Origin: Notospermus geniculatus
Lineage: Eukaryota; Nemertea; Pilidiophora; Heteronemertea; Lineidae
NCBI GenBank assembly: GCA_002633025.1
Contig: NMRB01000022.1
Location: forward strand, 973,092 to 1,037,091
DNA length: 64,000 bases
Reading direction: 5' to 3'
Part shown: positions 34,067-43,804 of the stretch, piece after piece
Layout: each line of letters starts with the position of its first letter
How positions within the stretch are numbered: position 1 is the stretch's first letter
Notes under the pieces: generated by a model
Databases searched by the model: none
What the model was told of the DNA's origin: nothing
The model's input: only the letters and a program-made list of their open reading frames with translations
Made by a program: the position numbers and the translations under genes

Positions 34067-34812
34067 CTATGTATACGTATACCTCTATGTATACCTCTAT
34101 GTAATTCTTGTGGCCAATGACACCAGTTTTATTAGTTAGTATTGTTTATCGAACTCCTCATTTGGATACATGTAATATTCACCACAATAAGACGATGTCA
34201 CGTTGTTCGCAATTTATTGATGACGTCATGATCACAGTTCCCAAGCGGACTTTTTGTCGTTCAGCAAAAAAAATGGCAAAACACCCAGGCAGACACGTAC
34301 AGCTAGCCCTACATACACAAGGTGCAGGTTTCGTATACAGAAACATGCAAAGATGCGCCGACTCGATGTAGAGAGACACATGCTAAAGTCGAAGACAGGA
34401 GTTACATGGTTAGCTACGTATACCTTTTGTTAATTTCTTTCAGTTCGTAGATTTCATTTCTTATCCTTTTCTTGACATTTAAGTATGAAAGAAAATAAAA
34501 AAAACTGCAGTGCCAATATTTATGGCAGAGAGAGATTATTGTAATTTCACCTTCTTCTGCAATTTCTTTGCATCGGCAAAATGACAATATACATATTAAG
34601 ACAGCTTATTCTAGGCACTTTAATTGGTTATCGCTTTCACTATTGGAAAGACTCGGGTGGCTATGAAGTGACACATTCAGATAGGTACTACGTAGCTATA
34701 TGATGTAGCGATGACGCCACACGCCAATTCTAATGACGTTTGGCTGCGCTAATAGCGATGTCACATTCTTTGCACAAACTGTATACGAAATTGCACAGTC
34801 GTGTAAAGTTAC

Positions 34813-34950
34813 CTGCTCTATTTTCCCTACTTTTGATCTCGGCCTGAGTTGCCCAACTGGCACTGATCAGTTCTGATATATACACTGATGCTGACATTAC
34901 ACACATATACATCACCAAGATTAAAAGCCAAGTCCCTAAATCAAATGGCT
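34813..34950 (-). CDS. GRIN2-like: NMDA receptor subunit, alternative M1 exon, form A
   Basis: Acceptor TCTTAATTTCAG (AG at 34952-34951), donor AGAGCAG/GTAACT; 138 nt with the same phases as the exon at 32121-32246. Reads (E)PFDLGTWLLILVMYMCVM, then SASVYISELISASWATQA and EIKSRENRA. The EPF-x-x-x-W entry and hydrophobic run match M1, but the FEYxSP end is replaced by SELISAS. Being 12 nt longer it keeps the frame. It may be a mutually exclusive alternative of form B, an M1 exon of a second receptor copy, or a dead duplicate. Confidence 0.6.
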
Positions 34951-35284
34951 CTGAAATTAAGAGGGCATAGCATGAAAACGAGTTGATCTTTTGCCTACTC
35001 TGCCTGGGTTCGCCCCCGTGTATTCATACAGAAAAAAAACACTATCCCTGAAATCTTAACTAACGACAACTACCAAAGGCAAAAACTATCCTACCATGTC
35101 TCTAGCTGTTCTGATACTGATAATTCAAATGTTATGGTCAAAGTGAAGTCTGTGCCACAAACATTCACGTCCCGGTCCCACCTCGTTTGTTTAAAAACGG
35201 CACATGATTCATCTTGCTAAATCTGATGGTCAGATTACTTAAAAAGCACGACTGCACGCATTAGGTGACTCTTTATCCCTCCCC

Positions 35285-35480
35285 ACCTTGATAAGACTGG
35301 TCTCCTGTCGAATCTATATATAGCCAATGGTAACACCGAGGCTGGACTGATACTATGTCAAAACAAAAATGGCCGCCATACCTTTCATCACTTGAAAAAT
35401 TCAACGTGTTGTTATAGCGTGACTAACCCTTCATCAGGAAGGTACATGTAACATGCTTCAACTCATTCTTTTATGTGTAA
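35285..35480. repeat. Dispersed repeat, copy 2
   Basis: Same order of blocks as 13790-13985, same orientation, with a different insert near GATAAGACTGGT (TATATATAGCC). Lies just after the last recognised ATP7 exon; a GGGGTAATAGTAGCCCC tandem follows at about 35490-35522. Confidence 0.65.
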
Positions 35481-35576
35481 GGCAAAGTGGGGTAATAGTA
35501 GCCCCGGGGTAATAGTAGCCCCTAGCCTGGTTTTTGATTGATATTCCAGAAATGAATGAATCAATTCATAGGTCAC

Positions 35577-35703
35577 CTCTCTGGACAAGATCAATACTAA
35601 TGCTCTTCTCAGTTTCGATGTTTCCTGCCTTGTCGAGGGTGACCAATCTGGCCTCAGTAGCCTTCAAGTTCATCAACTTAGTCAATGCTTCTGATGTTTT
35701 CCC
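35577..35703 (-). CDS. ATP7: ATP7-type copper ATPase, actuator-domain start
   Basis: Acceptor GTCGTTTTCAG; reads [20 protein letters not shown], then [14 protein letters not shown], which matches GKTSEALxKLxxLxATEA and VQRGD of ATP7A/ATP7B at the start of the actuator domain. The frame stops two codons after QRGD; a weak donor GAG/GTGACC (GT at 35576-35575) may end the exon there. No later ATP7 exon (TGE loop, CPC helix, DKTGT, GDGxND) is found downstream, so the catalytic half is absent from this window. Confidence 0.85.
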
Positions 35704-35795
35704 CTGAAAACGACAAAAAGACAATAATTATGAACAGATAAGGAGGATTAATCAAAGATGAAGAGTTCTGGTGGTATTCGTGAAAGTAAACTTAC

Positions 35796-36029
35796 CTTGG
35801 CCACATGTTCCAGCCATCGTCCAAGTGATATAAACACCATCAACATCGGCGTCGTCTCAAAGAATGTCTTTGGACTCACATCCATTTTCAATGCAACTGC
35901 TATCACGATAATTAACACAGAATACGTATACGCCAGTGTTGTCGCCATTACGATCAAGACGTCCATATTGGTTGCACCATGGCGGACAGCTTTGTAAGCT
36001 TGAATGTAGAAGTAGCGGCCACCTATGAA
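35796..36029 (-). CDS. ATP7: ATP7-type copper ATPase, membrane helices 3-4 region
   Basis: Acceptor CTTCTTTTGCAG, donor GCCAAG/GTAAGT; 78 codons, phase 0 both ends. [40 protein letters not shown] and [20 protein letters not shown] are strongly conserved ATP7 motifs (GGxYFY, NMDVLI, F[12 protein letters not shown]). Confidence 0.93.
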
Positions 36030-36424
36030 CTGCAAAAGAAGGAATGAAGAGTTGGAATACACGAGCACAAAGATATTAGATTGTCATAACATGTGTATGT
36101 ATATGTATACATATGACCAGACTACTGGGGCGTATTTGAATCCCCGGTCTTGACCACACTCGTGCTGACCCAGTTCATGTAGTTGTTGACTCAACTCGAG
36201 AACAGCAGTTTCGCATGCCGAGAACACAACCCGAGTCGGGACAAAAATGTGTTCTTGTCAACCCTCCGCTGAGTGGGGAGTGAGAAGAACATCTTCCTGG
36301 CCCGACTCGGGTTGTGTTCCCGGCGTTTGAGACTGCCGTTCTCGATCGACCTTACCAAGTGTCTGATATAACTGTCAATAGGTCCTGAATAAGAAACCGA
36401 CATTATTAGAGCAGCGACACTGAC

Positions 36425-36650
36425 CTGAACAGGAGTAGCCAACAGAAACATGAGAAGGTTCTCCAACGATAAGCCAGCAGTGACCATCGGTGGGTGATAT
36501 GTCTTTGTCGTCGCATTGCTTGACGAGTTCGCCGCTGCCGCAGCAGCTGCCAGGGCTTTCACGGCGGCCATTTTATGGAACATGTAGTACATCATGATGA
36601 TCATGACTGGAATGCCGAACACTAATGAGAATAGGAATGAACGCTTCCAC
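36425..36650 (-). CDS. ATP7: ATP7-type copper ATPase, membrane helices 1-2
   Basis: Acceptor TATATTTCAG, donor GTTCAG/GTCAGT; 226 nt, phase 2 in, phase 0 out. WKRSFLFSLVFGIPVMIIMM followed by YYMFHKM is the first helix; LSLENLLMFLLATPVQ is the second. Between them is a species-specific run of alanines (KALAAAAAAANSSSN). Confidence 0.92.
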
Positions 36651-36990
36651 CTGAAATATAAAAAGTCACATGATTACAACAACGGAAATCATCGTAGTGT
36701 CTCGCCACATTTGTGACCCGCGACTGCAAAATGAGTCGGATTGCCCGCAGAAGAAGACTCAAGGTGACACCAACAGGCTGTTGATTTCAGGATTGTCTCC
36801 CCATTGTGAAATGACTTCGTCCATTTCTGTAATTGTTCTCTGGTGTCATCTTCGGTCTTCTTTCCAGTGCATTCAGACTCATTTTGTTGTCATCACATTT
36901 AGTGAAAGCCTATTTCCACAGCATCTGGAAGGCAGAACGGTACAAGGACGCCATCAATGAATTTTGTATCACCTACTAGCTACTACTTAC

Positions 36991-37070
36991 TGTCTAATTT
37001 TCCTCTTATATTCTCCAGATCCACAATCCTTTGCATCATCAGCCAGCAAAGATGCTTCAAATCCTAATGC
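36991..37070 (-). CDS. ATP7: ATP7-type copper ATPase, linker from last metal-binding domain to membrane
   Basis: Acceptor CTCTTTCCTAG, donor AGACA/GTAAGT; 80 nt. ALGFEASLLADD ends the last metal-binding domain (LGF-A pattern), and CGSGEYKRKIRQ precedes helix 1 (family: HxxEIRQWKxSFL across the splice). Confidence 0.88.
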
Positions 37071-37241
37071 CTAGGAAAGAGAACAAACATAGTCAGGCGT
37101 TTCAAGAATTAAAATGCAATTTATGGAGCAACATGCTGCAATGCACCTGTGACAACACTTAGTTTTCCCAAATATATCAACACAAAATAAATAACAGCTT
37201 GGACTTTAGAAATAAGTGAGAATGGCTAACAGCATTACAAA

Positions 37242-37351
37242 TGTACTGTAGGAAAGGAAGCACTTTTCACAAACAGTGGCATAGATGTAAGCCTTGTACA
37301 GTAGGAAGCACTTTTCACAAACAGTGGCATAGATGTAAGCCTTGTACAGTA
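37242..37351. repeat. Two tandem units of about 52 bp
   Basis: GGAAGCACTTTTCACAAACA followed by GTGGCATAGATGTAAGCCTT occurs twice in a row, immediately before the hAT-like element at 37354. Confidence 0.8.
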
Positions 37352-37353
37352 TG

Positions 37354-38168
37354 CAGGGCTGCTTACCCCCCTGGTTCGGATTTGGGGATTTTTGATCAAA
37401 AATTTGTGGATTTTGGGTCAAAATTGTGGATTTTATAGAATTTGGCATGAAATATTTGTGGACTATTCCCAATAAATTGTGGATTAATTATCAACGGCAA
37501 TCTGCTCATCTTTTACTGTATTTATGGCTCCAAAGTCAACATTACAGTATGAAGTCAACATTACAGTGTAGTATCAAGTATGTGCAGTAGGCCCCTAGGT
37601 CTATGCATGTACCGTATGCATTGATCATGTTTATACACCGGCATGACCGGTTTTTGGGACCATGTGATCCATGGAATCTTCGAGTATTCTGACAGAAAAA
37701 CTTGCCGTCGACGTTTCTTTCTACGTTCATCTTCGTTTATGATTTTCATCACATCAGAGTGACTGTTTTCAGACTCCAACTCGACCTCAATCGGCCGTTT
37801 TTTTTGCATAAAACCACGATTTGGGAGCCTACCAGCCGCAGACAGCACCGGTTCCGCCATTTTGCCATGATGGTGCAACCTCGTTCCCAATGATTCTACA
37901 ATGGTTCCTCTATATATATCATTAGACACGTTGTCAAGCTGGTGTAAGACTCCTGGAAACGAGCTTGACTGAGTGAGACTCACGATTAGTTTCACTGTCT
38001 ACCGATACGCGCCACTACATGCACATGTGATCACATCGTATTTTGACAAACTTTCGCGTATTTTTTATTGAAAAAAATCCGTACAGGTAAAGCCTAAATA
38101 CGTACTGCGTATTTTGAGCCTTGTTTTGCGTAACAAATACGTAAATTACGTACGGGTAAGCAGCCCTG
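37354..38168. mobile_element. hAT-like element with part of a transposase-type ORF
   Basis: Termini CAGGGCTGCTTACCC and GGGTAAGCAGCCCTG; AGTATG is found on both flanks and may be part of the target duplication. Inside, on the minus strand, an ORF opens at an ATG in good context (AAAATGGCG, 37860) and reads MAEPVLSAAGRLPNRGFMQK, a basic stretch (ERRKKRRRQVF) and SEYSKIPWITWSQKP before a TAG at 37561. The F-x-W-x-PW pattern recalls the N-terminal zinc-binding part of hAT transposases (ZNF862/KIAA1586 type); this is inference. It lies in the ATP7 intron. Confidence 0.6.
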
Positions 38169-38223
38169 AGTATGAGATCTTGTGGACCAATTTAGCCTCA
38201 GGAAATCGACGTGTTCAACTTAC

Positions 38224-38385
38224 AATAATGTTTTCAATGATATCTCTCGGTCCAGTCAGTTCTGTCTCATAGGTGAACCGCCCTTTTTGAGTGGCGAGGG
38301 CTACAGAGGCAGACAAGATGCCACGTTTCTTCATCAACGTCGACTCAATCAAGTGGACACATGATGAACATGTCATCCCAGTAAC
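38224..38385 (-). CDS. ATP7: ATP7-type copper ATPase, last metal-binding domain
   Basis: Acceptor TAATTTTCTAG, donor TTATT/GTAAGT; 54 codons, phase 0. [20 protein letters not shown] carries the copper-binding GMTCxxC motif; [10 protein letters not shown] ends it. Confidence 0.93.
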
Positions 38386-38521
38386 CTAGAAAATTAACCA
38401 CGATATTAACCTACATTTCTCTTTGAATGAAACAGGGTATGGGTCCGAAAGGGGAAAAAATACAGAAGATTCTTGAGGAAATATTTTCTTTACTAAATTT
38501 CTTTCATAGACAATCACATAC

Positions 38522-38685
38522 CGACAATTCTACAGTGCCCTGTCCAGCAGTTTCACTCTCCAAAACTGTCGCATCAAAACCAAGTTCCATGATCCGATAT
38601 GCTATTTGTGACGGCATGATGTATGCTGGGTCGTATTTCACTTCTGCTTTCTGGGCCATCAGAGCAACCAGGACAGCCTTCACAC
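38522..38685 (-). CDS. ATP7: ATP7-type copper ATPase, metal-binding domain continuation
   Basis: Acceptor TTTTTTCAG, donor TTGTCG/GTATGT; 164 nt. VKAVLVALMAQKAEVKYDPA then QIAYRIMELGFDATVLESET is the second half of the GMTCASC domain begun in 39024-39341. Confidence 0.92.
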
Positions 38686-39023
38686 CTGAAAAAAGACCAG
38701 TCAGTGATTATGAGCTCTTGTGATGTACTTGAAATCAATAGGCTTTACATGTATACATCTAATCATCAAAACCTTGGACTGACTGGGCACTCTGTAAAGA
38801 AGTTCTGAAGGATTAAAATTAAAGTAATTTCTATCCATACAATGTTGTTGATAGATGTGTTTCTCTGACTGACTCTACATCGGATGACACGCGACACAAA
38901 CACGCAGACGAACAATGGCTTCACAAAGGACCCATCTCCATGAAACCATTGTTCGCATGCCTGTTCATGCCTCCCATTCCCATCTCAAAATGTCACAGGA
39001 AATAATCTACATGTACCACATAC

Positions 39024-39341
39024 CTTCAACCTTCATTAGGTGTCTCTCGATGTTAGCCACACATGACGCACACGTCATTCCCGTCACTTTCAGATGAACC
39101 TTGTCCAACTCATCGTCAAACGTCCCCACTGGAACGCGACAGTCTCTATTTAATTCATCGTCTCTTTCTGGAGTGGATTTCCGTGAAAATGACGGACGGT
39201 TCAACTCTAGCCCGAGACTGATCTCGACCAGAGGGTCTTGATGTGTATTGTTCACCAACTTCCCAGTGGATTCGTCCGATTGTTTAAAAGAAGAATCTGA
39301 AAATGGATTCGCAAGAGTCATTACAACATCTGAGGCTTTGT
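39024..39341 (-). CDS. ATP7: ATP7-type copper ATPase, inter-domain linker and metal-binding domain start
   Basis: Acceptor CATGTGTTGCAG, donor GAAG/GTATGT; 318 nt. A low-conservation linker (NPFSDSSFKQSDESTGKL and onward, Ser/Asp-rich) is followed by VHLKVTGMTCASCVANIERH, a metal-binding domain. Confidence 0.9.
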
Positions 39342-39896
39342 CTGCAACACATGAAAAAGCCTTGTCCAAAGGCTGTGAGCACAACCCCCTTATAGACTAA
39401 GTGTTGATAAAAACAACACAGTCCCATCATGTTCAATGATAAAGAGTTTTCAACACGTCTCTTATTATTTGTCATGTTTTTATGGGAAGGAGGAATATTT
39501 GCTGACAAGGCAGGTGCTCGACTGATATGATATCAACACACATGTACACAATGCAAGATTTACAGGAGAGAACAGGTGGAAGTAAGCTACGTGTGTACCG
39601 TAGTGTGTATATAAAGTTGAGTTGATCTCGGAATTTTCAATACTCAGGAGAAATAGCAGATCAATGATCTAGATGTACACTGTCATTTTGTTCATCTGCC
39701 ACCTGTTTTTGTTCTCATCATGGGGAATCTTCAAGTAGGTACCGGTACTGTACTGTACATGTACATGTACAAGAGGTTGCTTTCATTGGATGGTTAGACA
39801 AAATGCTTGACATACACACTTCAAACCCCATATCAAATTCATAAATGAACTGGAATCAAGCAGAAAGAGAAATAAACCAGTACTTCATGTACTTAC

Positions 39897-40929
39897 TGTC
39901 AATCACAGCTGCGTCAAAACCCATGTCATCCACGGCATCTGCTAACTCCTTCGGTGACACCACATTCGAGTCAAATCTGAAATATCCTCGTTCTTCAGCT
40001 AGCACCACTCTCACGCTACGCACACCTTTAAAGTCGGCCATCTTCCCTTCTATACTCTTAACACAAGAGTTACACGTCATCCCTGATATGCTTATCACAG
40101 TTTCACTCTCATTAGACCCCTTTTTCTGTAACCCTGCATCGATCAACTTACATTCAAATCCCATATCGTCTATCTTTTCAGCAATGTCCTCCGCTGTTAT
40201 CACACTAGGGTCATAATCCACCACACCTTGTGCCTTTTCAAGTGACACAGAAATCCTCTTCACGCCACTAACCCCAGAAATATTCCCTTCGATGTTTTTC
40301 ACACACGAGTTGCACGTCATACCCATGATACTGACAGTACAAGAACACACACTGGCGACAGACTGTGGAACTGATGTTCCACTCGGTAACGCAGCATCGA
40401 AACCCATATCGTCAATCATATCTCGTAGTTTATCTGGAGATGTTTCCAACGGATTGTATTCAATCACAGCATCTTTGTTTTCCAGTGACACCTTGATCGA
40501 CACCACGCCAGGTTTTGATGATATATTCCCTTCGATATTTCGAACGCAGGACTGGCACGTCATGCCCTCCACCAAAACTCGTGCAGTGGCATTAAGCGCC
40601 GCCTCGAAACCCATATCGTCTATTTCATCACAGATGTTCTGAGGAGTAGTCAAATCAGGGTTGTACAGAACATCCGCCAGCTTTTTCTCAAGGGAAACGT
40701 TGATCTGTTTGACACCCTTCTTACCTGAAATGTTTCCTTCGATATTTTTCACACAAGACTGGCATGTCATTCCTACGATGTTGATAACAGTTCGATCCTC
40801 AGGCGACCCTTGGCCCTTCCCCTTGACCTTAGCAGGAAATCCCATATCATCAATTCTGTTAGCAATGCTTGCTGGCGTATGGCGTGTTGGATCGAAGTTA
40901 ATGGCCCCTTCTTTCTTGTCGAGATTGAC
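39897..40929 (-). CDS. ATP7: ATP7-type copper ATPase, large exon with four metal-binding domains
   Basis: Acceptor CTCTCTTCCCAG (AG at 40931-40930), donor GACA/GTAAGT; 1033 nt. It begins inside a domain (VNLDKKEGAINFDPTRHTPA ... DDMGF) and then holds four complete domains: VGMTCQSCVKNIEG, EGMTCQSCVRNIEG, MGMTCNSCVKNIEG and SGMTCNSCVKSIEG, each ending in an IDDMGF or VDDMGF segment. Such HMA domains take Cu(I) from the ATOX1 chaperone in the cytosol and pass it to the pump. The exon with the first CxxC of the leading domain should lie upstream but is not in the 230 bases before receptor exon 41160-41304. Confidence 0.95.
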
Positions 40930-41159
40930 CTGGGAAGAGAGGATACAGACATTATGGTTAGTTACAAGTCAGTCTTTGTCAAACCCTTCAGGGAGTTTGT
41001 TTCCAATCGGGCATTTTTTAAACATGAATCATACCATAAAAAAATTATGTAAATTTACAGAAAGTGCTGGGGACTCTGCTGCAGGCACTTTCTGTAAAAT
41101 TACTGCAAAATCACTACATGTACATTGTACTGTAAAATTAATAATTTCTAACAGTGTAC

Positions 41160-41304
41160 CTTGTCTGGAGCGCCCCAGATTTCATCATCAACTTCTGCTA
41201 GTTCATAGTCGAACCCCATATTCTTGCTCAGGTGCCTCAGCAGATCAATACAGAACCCGGAACAACATCTATACAAAGACGAATTGGTTGTGGCATTGGC
41301 AACC
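41160..41304 (-). CDS. GRIN2-like: NMDA receptor subunit, S1 lobe (second part)
   Basis: Acceptor TTTATATTGCAG, donor GACAAG/GTACAC; 145 nt. VANATTNSSLYRCCSGFCID then LLRHLSKNMGFDYELAEVDD matches the GluN2 pattern KKCCKGFCIDILKKLS-x-x-x-x-FTYDLY, with the conserved Cys pair. It starts in phase with the upstream S1 exon (GG + G). The remainder of S1 is not found. Confidence 0.92.
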
Positions 41305-41462
41305 CTGCAATATAAAGAGTTATTATCTCGACTCAGTTCTTTTAAAGACATACCAACGTAGGCCTGTTCTTCTTGTCAACTGAATAAAACAAAAAATTCA
41401 TCAGGCATCCTGAAGAAAATTTCGCAAGCAAAGCGTAGAAAATATTTTGAAAATATGGAAAA

Positions 41463-41520
41463 TATATTAATATATATATATATAAAATATATAATAATAT
41501 AATAAAATATATATACATGT
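41463..41520. repeat. AT microsatellite
   Basis: Imperfect (TA)n tract at the left edge of the duplicated exon segment; the second copy starts at an N (42289) in similar AT sequence. Confidence 0.85.
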
Positions 41521-41751
41521 AATATTTTGCTGGTCAATGTGTTTGCAATTCACATGGTAGGGCTTCAAAGAAAAAAAACTTCTGTAGTCAATCCGGCCGG
41601 TGTTTCCTTCTGTTATATAGGTAGGCCTATGCATCGAATTATCTTTAGAACAGTTAACAAAGCTGAAGCTTAAGTGTCATCTGAGGAACCTGAGCATGCA
41701 GCCGAAAACTACATGTAGTCTGACATGTCTGATAGGGTGGATGTTACATAC

Positions 41752-41996
41752 CCAATTGTGGCATTTTTCGGGGCAACGCGACATCTTTTCGCCCTAGGGG
41801 CACACTTTCCTGTCACATTATCGGGGTTGTCGTAAACTACGTATGGCGGTTCTTCCAACGTAAGCACCTTAAGGTGGTATCTGGAAGGTTTCCAGTCAGG
41901 AGGCTTCGTCATTTCACCAGGCCAGTAGACATCTTGCATATCGAGGCCCTTCTCTTCTGACCAGTGACCAATCTGGAAGTCGGAGATACATTGGTA
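41752..41996 (-). CDS. GRIN2-like: NMDA receptor subunit, S1 exon, duplicate copy 1
   Basis: Same 245-nt exon as 42528-42772, with the same acceptor (GGGCTGTACCCAG) and donor (ATTGG/GTATGT). It begins YQCISDFQIGHWSEEKGLDM and includes HLKVLTLEEPPYVVYDNPDN. Upstream of the acceptor the copy breaks at about 42011 into a dispersed repeat, and it has no separate flanking exons. Splicing both copies in series would break the frame. Probably a duplicate or a second haplotype. Confidence 0.7.
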
Positions 41997-42014
41997 CTGG
42001 GTACAGCCCAGACG

Positions 42015-42064
42015 ATCCTGAGAATATCAGGCGTTCTTACTGCTCGCTCCCTTCGTCACCGCAG
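42015..42064. repeat. 50-bp dispersed repeat, copy 2
   Basis: Identical to 5635-5684. It starts about four bases beyond the end of the duplicated segment (CAGCCCAGACG/ATCCTG...), marking the breakpoint of copy 1. Confidence 0.8.
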
Positions 42065-42286
42065 ACAAACCCCTGAGGACATTCGCCTGATTTGCTGGGG
42101 TACTTGACGCACGAGAAAATGCGCCCAATCAGCGAACGTCTTTCTGAGTCACCTTAAGATGACATGCATTACACGTAGATTGTCTCGTAGTGTCACGCAC
42201 AACACAGTGCTGAAGTACCTCAGCTTCCCCACCTCACCCTAACTAGAGATCAGTTACACGTATACATGTATAACGGCCCTTGTAAT

Positions 42287-42788
42287 ATNTACATGTATAA
42301 TATTTTGCTGGTCAATGTGTTTGCAATTCACATGGTAGGGCTTCAAAGAAAAAAAACTTCTGTAGTCAATCCGGCCGGTGTTTCCTTCTGTTATAGGTAG
42401 GCCTATGCATCGAATTATCTTTAGAACAGTTAACAAAGCTGAAGCTTGAGTGTCATCTGAGGAACCTGAGCATGCAGCCGAAAACTACATGTAGTCTGAC
42501 ATGTCTGATAGGGTGGATGTTACATACCCAATTGTGGCATTTTTCGGGGCTACGCGACATCTTTTCGCCCTAGGGGCACACTTTCCTGTCACATTATCGG
42601 GGCTGTCGTAAACTACGTATGGCGGTTCTTCCAACGTAAGCACCTTAAGGTGGTATCTGGAAGGTTTCCAGTCAGGAGGCTTCGTCATTTCACCAGGCCA
42701 GTAGACATCTTGCATATCGAGGCCCTTCTCTTCTGACCAGTGACCAATCTGGAAGTCGGAGATACATTGGTACTGGGTACAGCCCAGA
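42287..42788. repeat. Segmental duplicate of 41519-42010
   Basis: About 490 bases repeated in direct orientation with only a handful of differences (e.g. TATATAGG/TATAGG, GCTTAAG/GCTTGAG, GGCAACGCG/GGCTACGCG, GGGGTTGTC/GGGGCTGTC). An N lies at 42289. This copy continues naturally into the upstream receptor intron. Confidence 0.9.
42528..42772 (-). CDS. GRIN2-like: NMDA receptor subunit, end of amino-terminal domain and start of S1
   Basis: Acceptor GGGCTGTACCCAG, donor ATTGG/GTATGT; 245 nt, phase 0 in, phase 2 out. FQIGHWSEEKGLDM corresponds to the (R)VGKW end of the amino-terminal domain. RYHLKVLTLEEPPYVVYDSP is the S1 start (family: LSIVTLEEAPFVIVE), followed by the Cys-rich loop CAPRAKRCR. 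It joins HVWSQ of the upstream exon exactly. Confidence 0.9.
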
Positions 42789-42929
42789 CGTTACGCGTTC
42801 CTACCACGAAATCAGTCCTACTGTTTTTGCCCCAGAGCCGAAAAGCTTGTGTACATTTACTTTTGAATTGGACTGTACGTAAGAATCGAAGACAACTGCG
42901 AAAAGGCACAGCTTCAGTGAAAGACTTAC

Positions 42930-43077
42930 TTGACTCCATACGTGACCTGGCTTTAAGTTTACGATATCCAACATGACATTTTGCAACATTCCGTCCTTAA
43001 AGTAACTAACAGGCTTTTGCTCCTCATCAGGATCCCCAGAACAATCAGTACACGGTTCAGTCGCGTTCATTATCGAT
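42930..43077 (-). CDS. GRIN2-like: NMDA receptor subunit, amino-terminal domain exon
   Basis: Acceptor TTTGTGTTTTCAG, donor GTCAA/GTAAGT; 148 nt, phase 2 in, phase 0 out. Reads SIMNATEPCTDCSGDPDEEQ, then FKDGMLQNVMLDIVNLKPGH, matching the late amino-terminal-domain pattern FxxDGxxxxxxLxIxNL. An N-glycosylation site (NAT) and a Cys pair are present. Confidence 0.82.
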
Positions 43078-43311
43078 CTGAAAACACAAACGATTGGAAA
43101 TTCAGTGGGATTTGTTTGTAATGATGCAACTAAAAAAAGGCTTTAAAAATGTTTTTAAAAAATCACTCTGCCAGACTTTGGGACGCTGTCGTTCAGCGCA
43201 AGTCACAGCCTTTTCATTCATAAATAAGTACGATAATGCCTTTAGTGCAAGACTTTTTTCGAGGTGGGCGACTTTTGTTTTAGTCATTCCAGGTTCGTTA
43301 GCGAATAGACA

Positions 43312-43446
43312 ATAGGGAGTTTTAAGAAATCAAACGATCAACGTTAACTTTACGACAACGTAATTTTTTGTACCGAAAATGCAATATATAATCTGGTGAA
43401 TTAACGTTGTCGTAAAGTTAACGTTTATCGTTTGGAAACTCCCTAT
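43312..43446. mobile_element. 135-bp hairpin MITE, ATAGGGAGTTT family
   Basis: ATAGGGAGTTTTAAGAAATC at the left, complement GGAAACTCCCTAT at the right; inner AACGTTAACTTTACGACAAC pairs with GTTGTCGTAAAGTTAACGTT. Intronic. Confidence 0.75.
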
Positions 43447-43556
43447 CTTCTTGCAATGCCGGCGACTTGCTGCTACTACTGACCACTTGAATTTTTTTAT
43501 CGGGTTTTCGCAACCAACTGGTCAGGCCAACGACTACGTTTATCTATTGTAAAGCG

Positions 43557-43760
43557 GGGAATCCACCATTGATTTTCAACCTGATTTTGCGTTGCGACTC
43601 GCTTTGCAACTGGGTTGCGTTGCAACTGGGCACTCGGTCGCCGATCGAGAATCAGCAGTGGACCAGCTACGTGATTTCCACTTCAGGTCGGCGACCGGTC
43701 GCCGACCGGTATCAGTTCCTTGCGCTCGTATTCAACTTGTTAGATAAAATCGCAGGTAGC
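43557..43760. mobile_element. MITE fragment, GTTGCGACTCGCTTTGCAAC family
   Basis: GAATCCACCATTGATTTTCA, ATTTTGCGTTGCGACTCGCT and CGAGAATCAGCAGTGGACC link it to the full copy at 49977-50223 and to the fragment at about 45527-45612. Confidence 0.55.
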
Positions 43761-43804
43761 GAGGTGCAGCGCAGCCATGCCTCAGCAGATAACCCAATTA
43801 GAAT

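Noticed and set aside
40661-41383. 240-codon plus-strand ORF
   Set aside because: It is the complement of the ATP7 exon and of receptor intron and exon; the minus strand has the conserved motifs.
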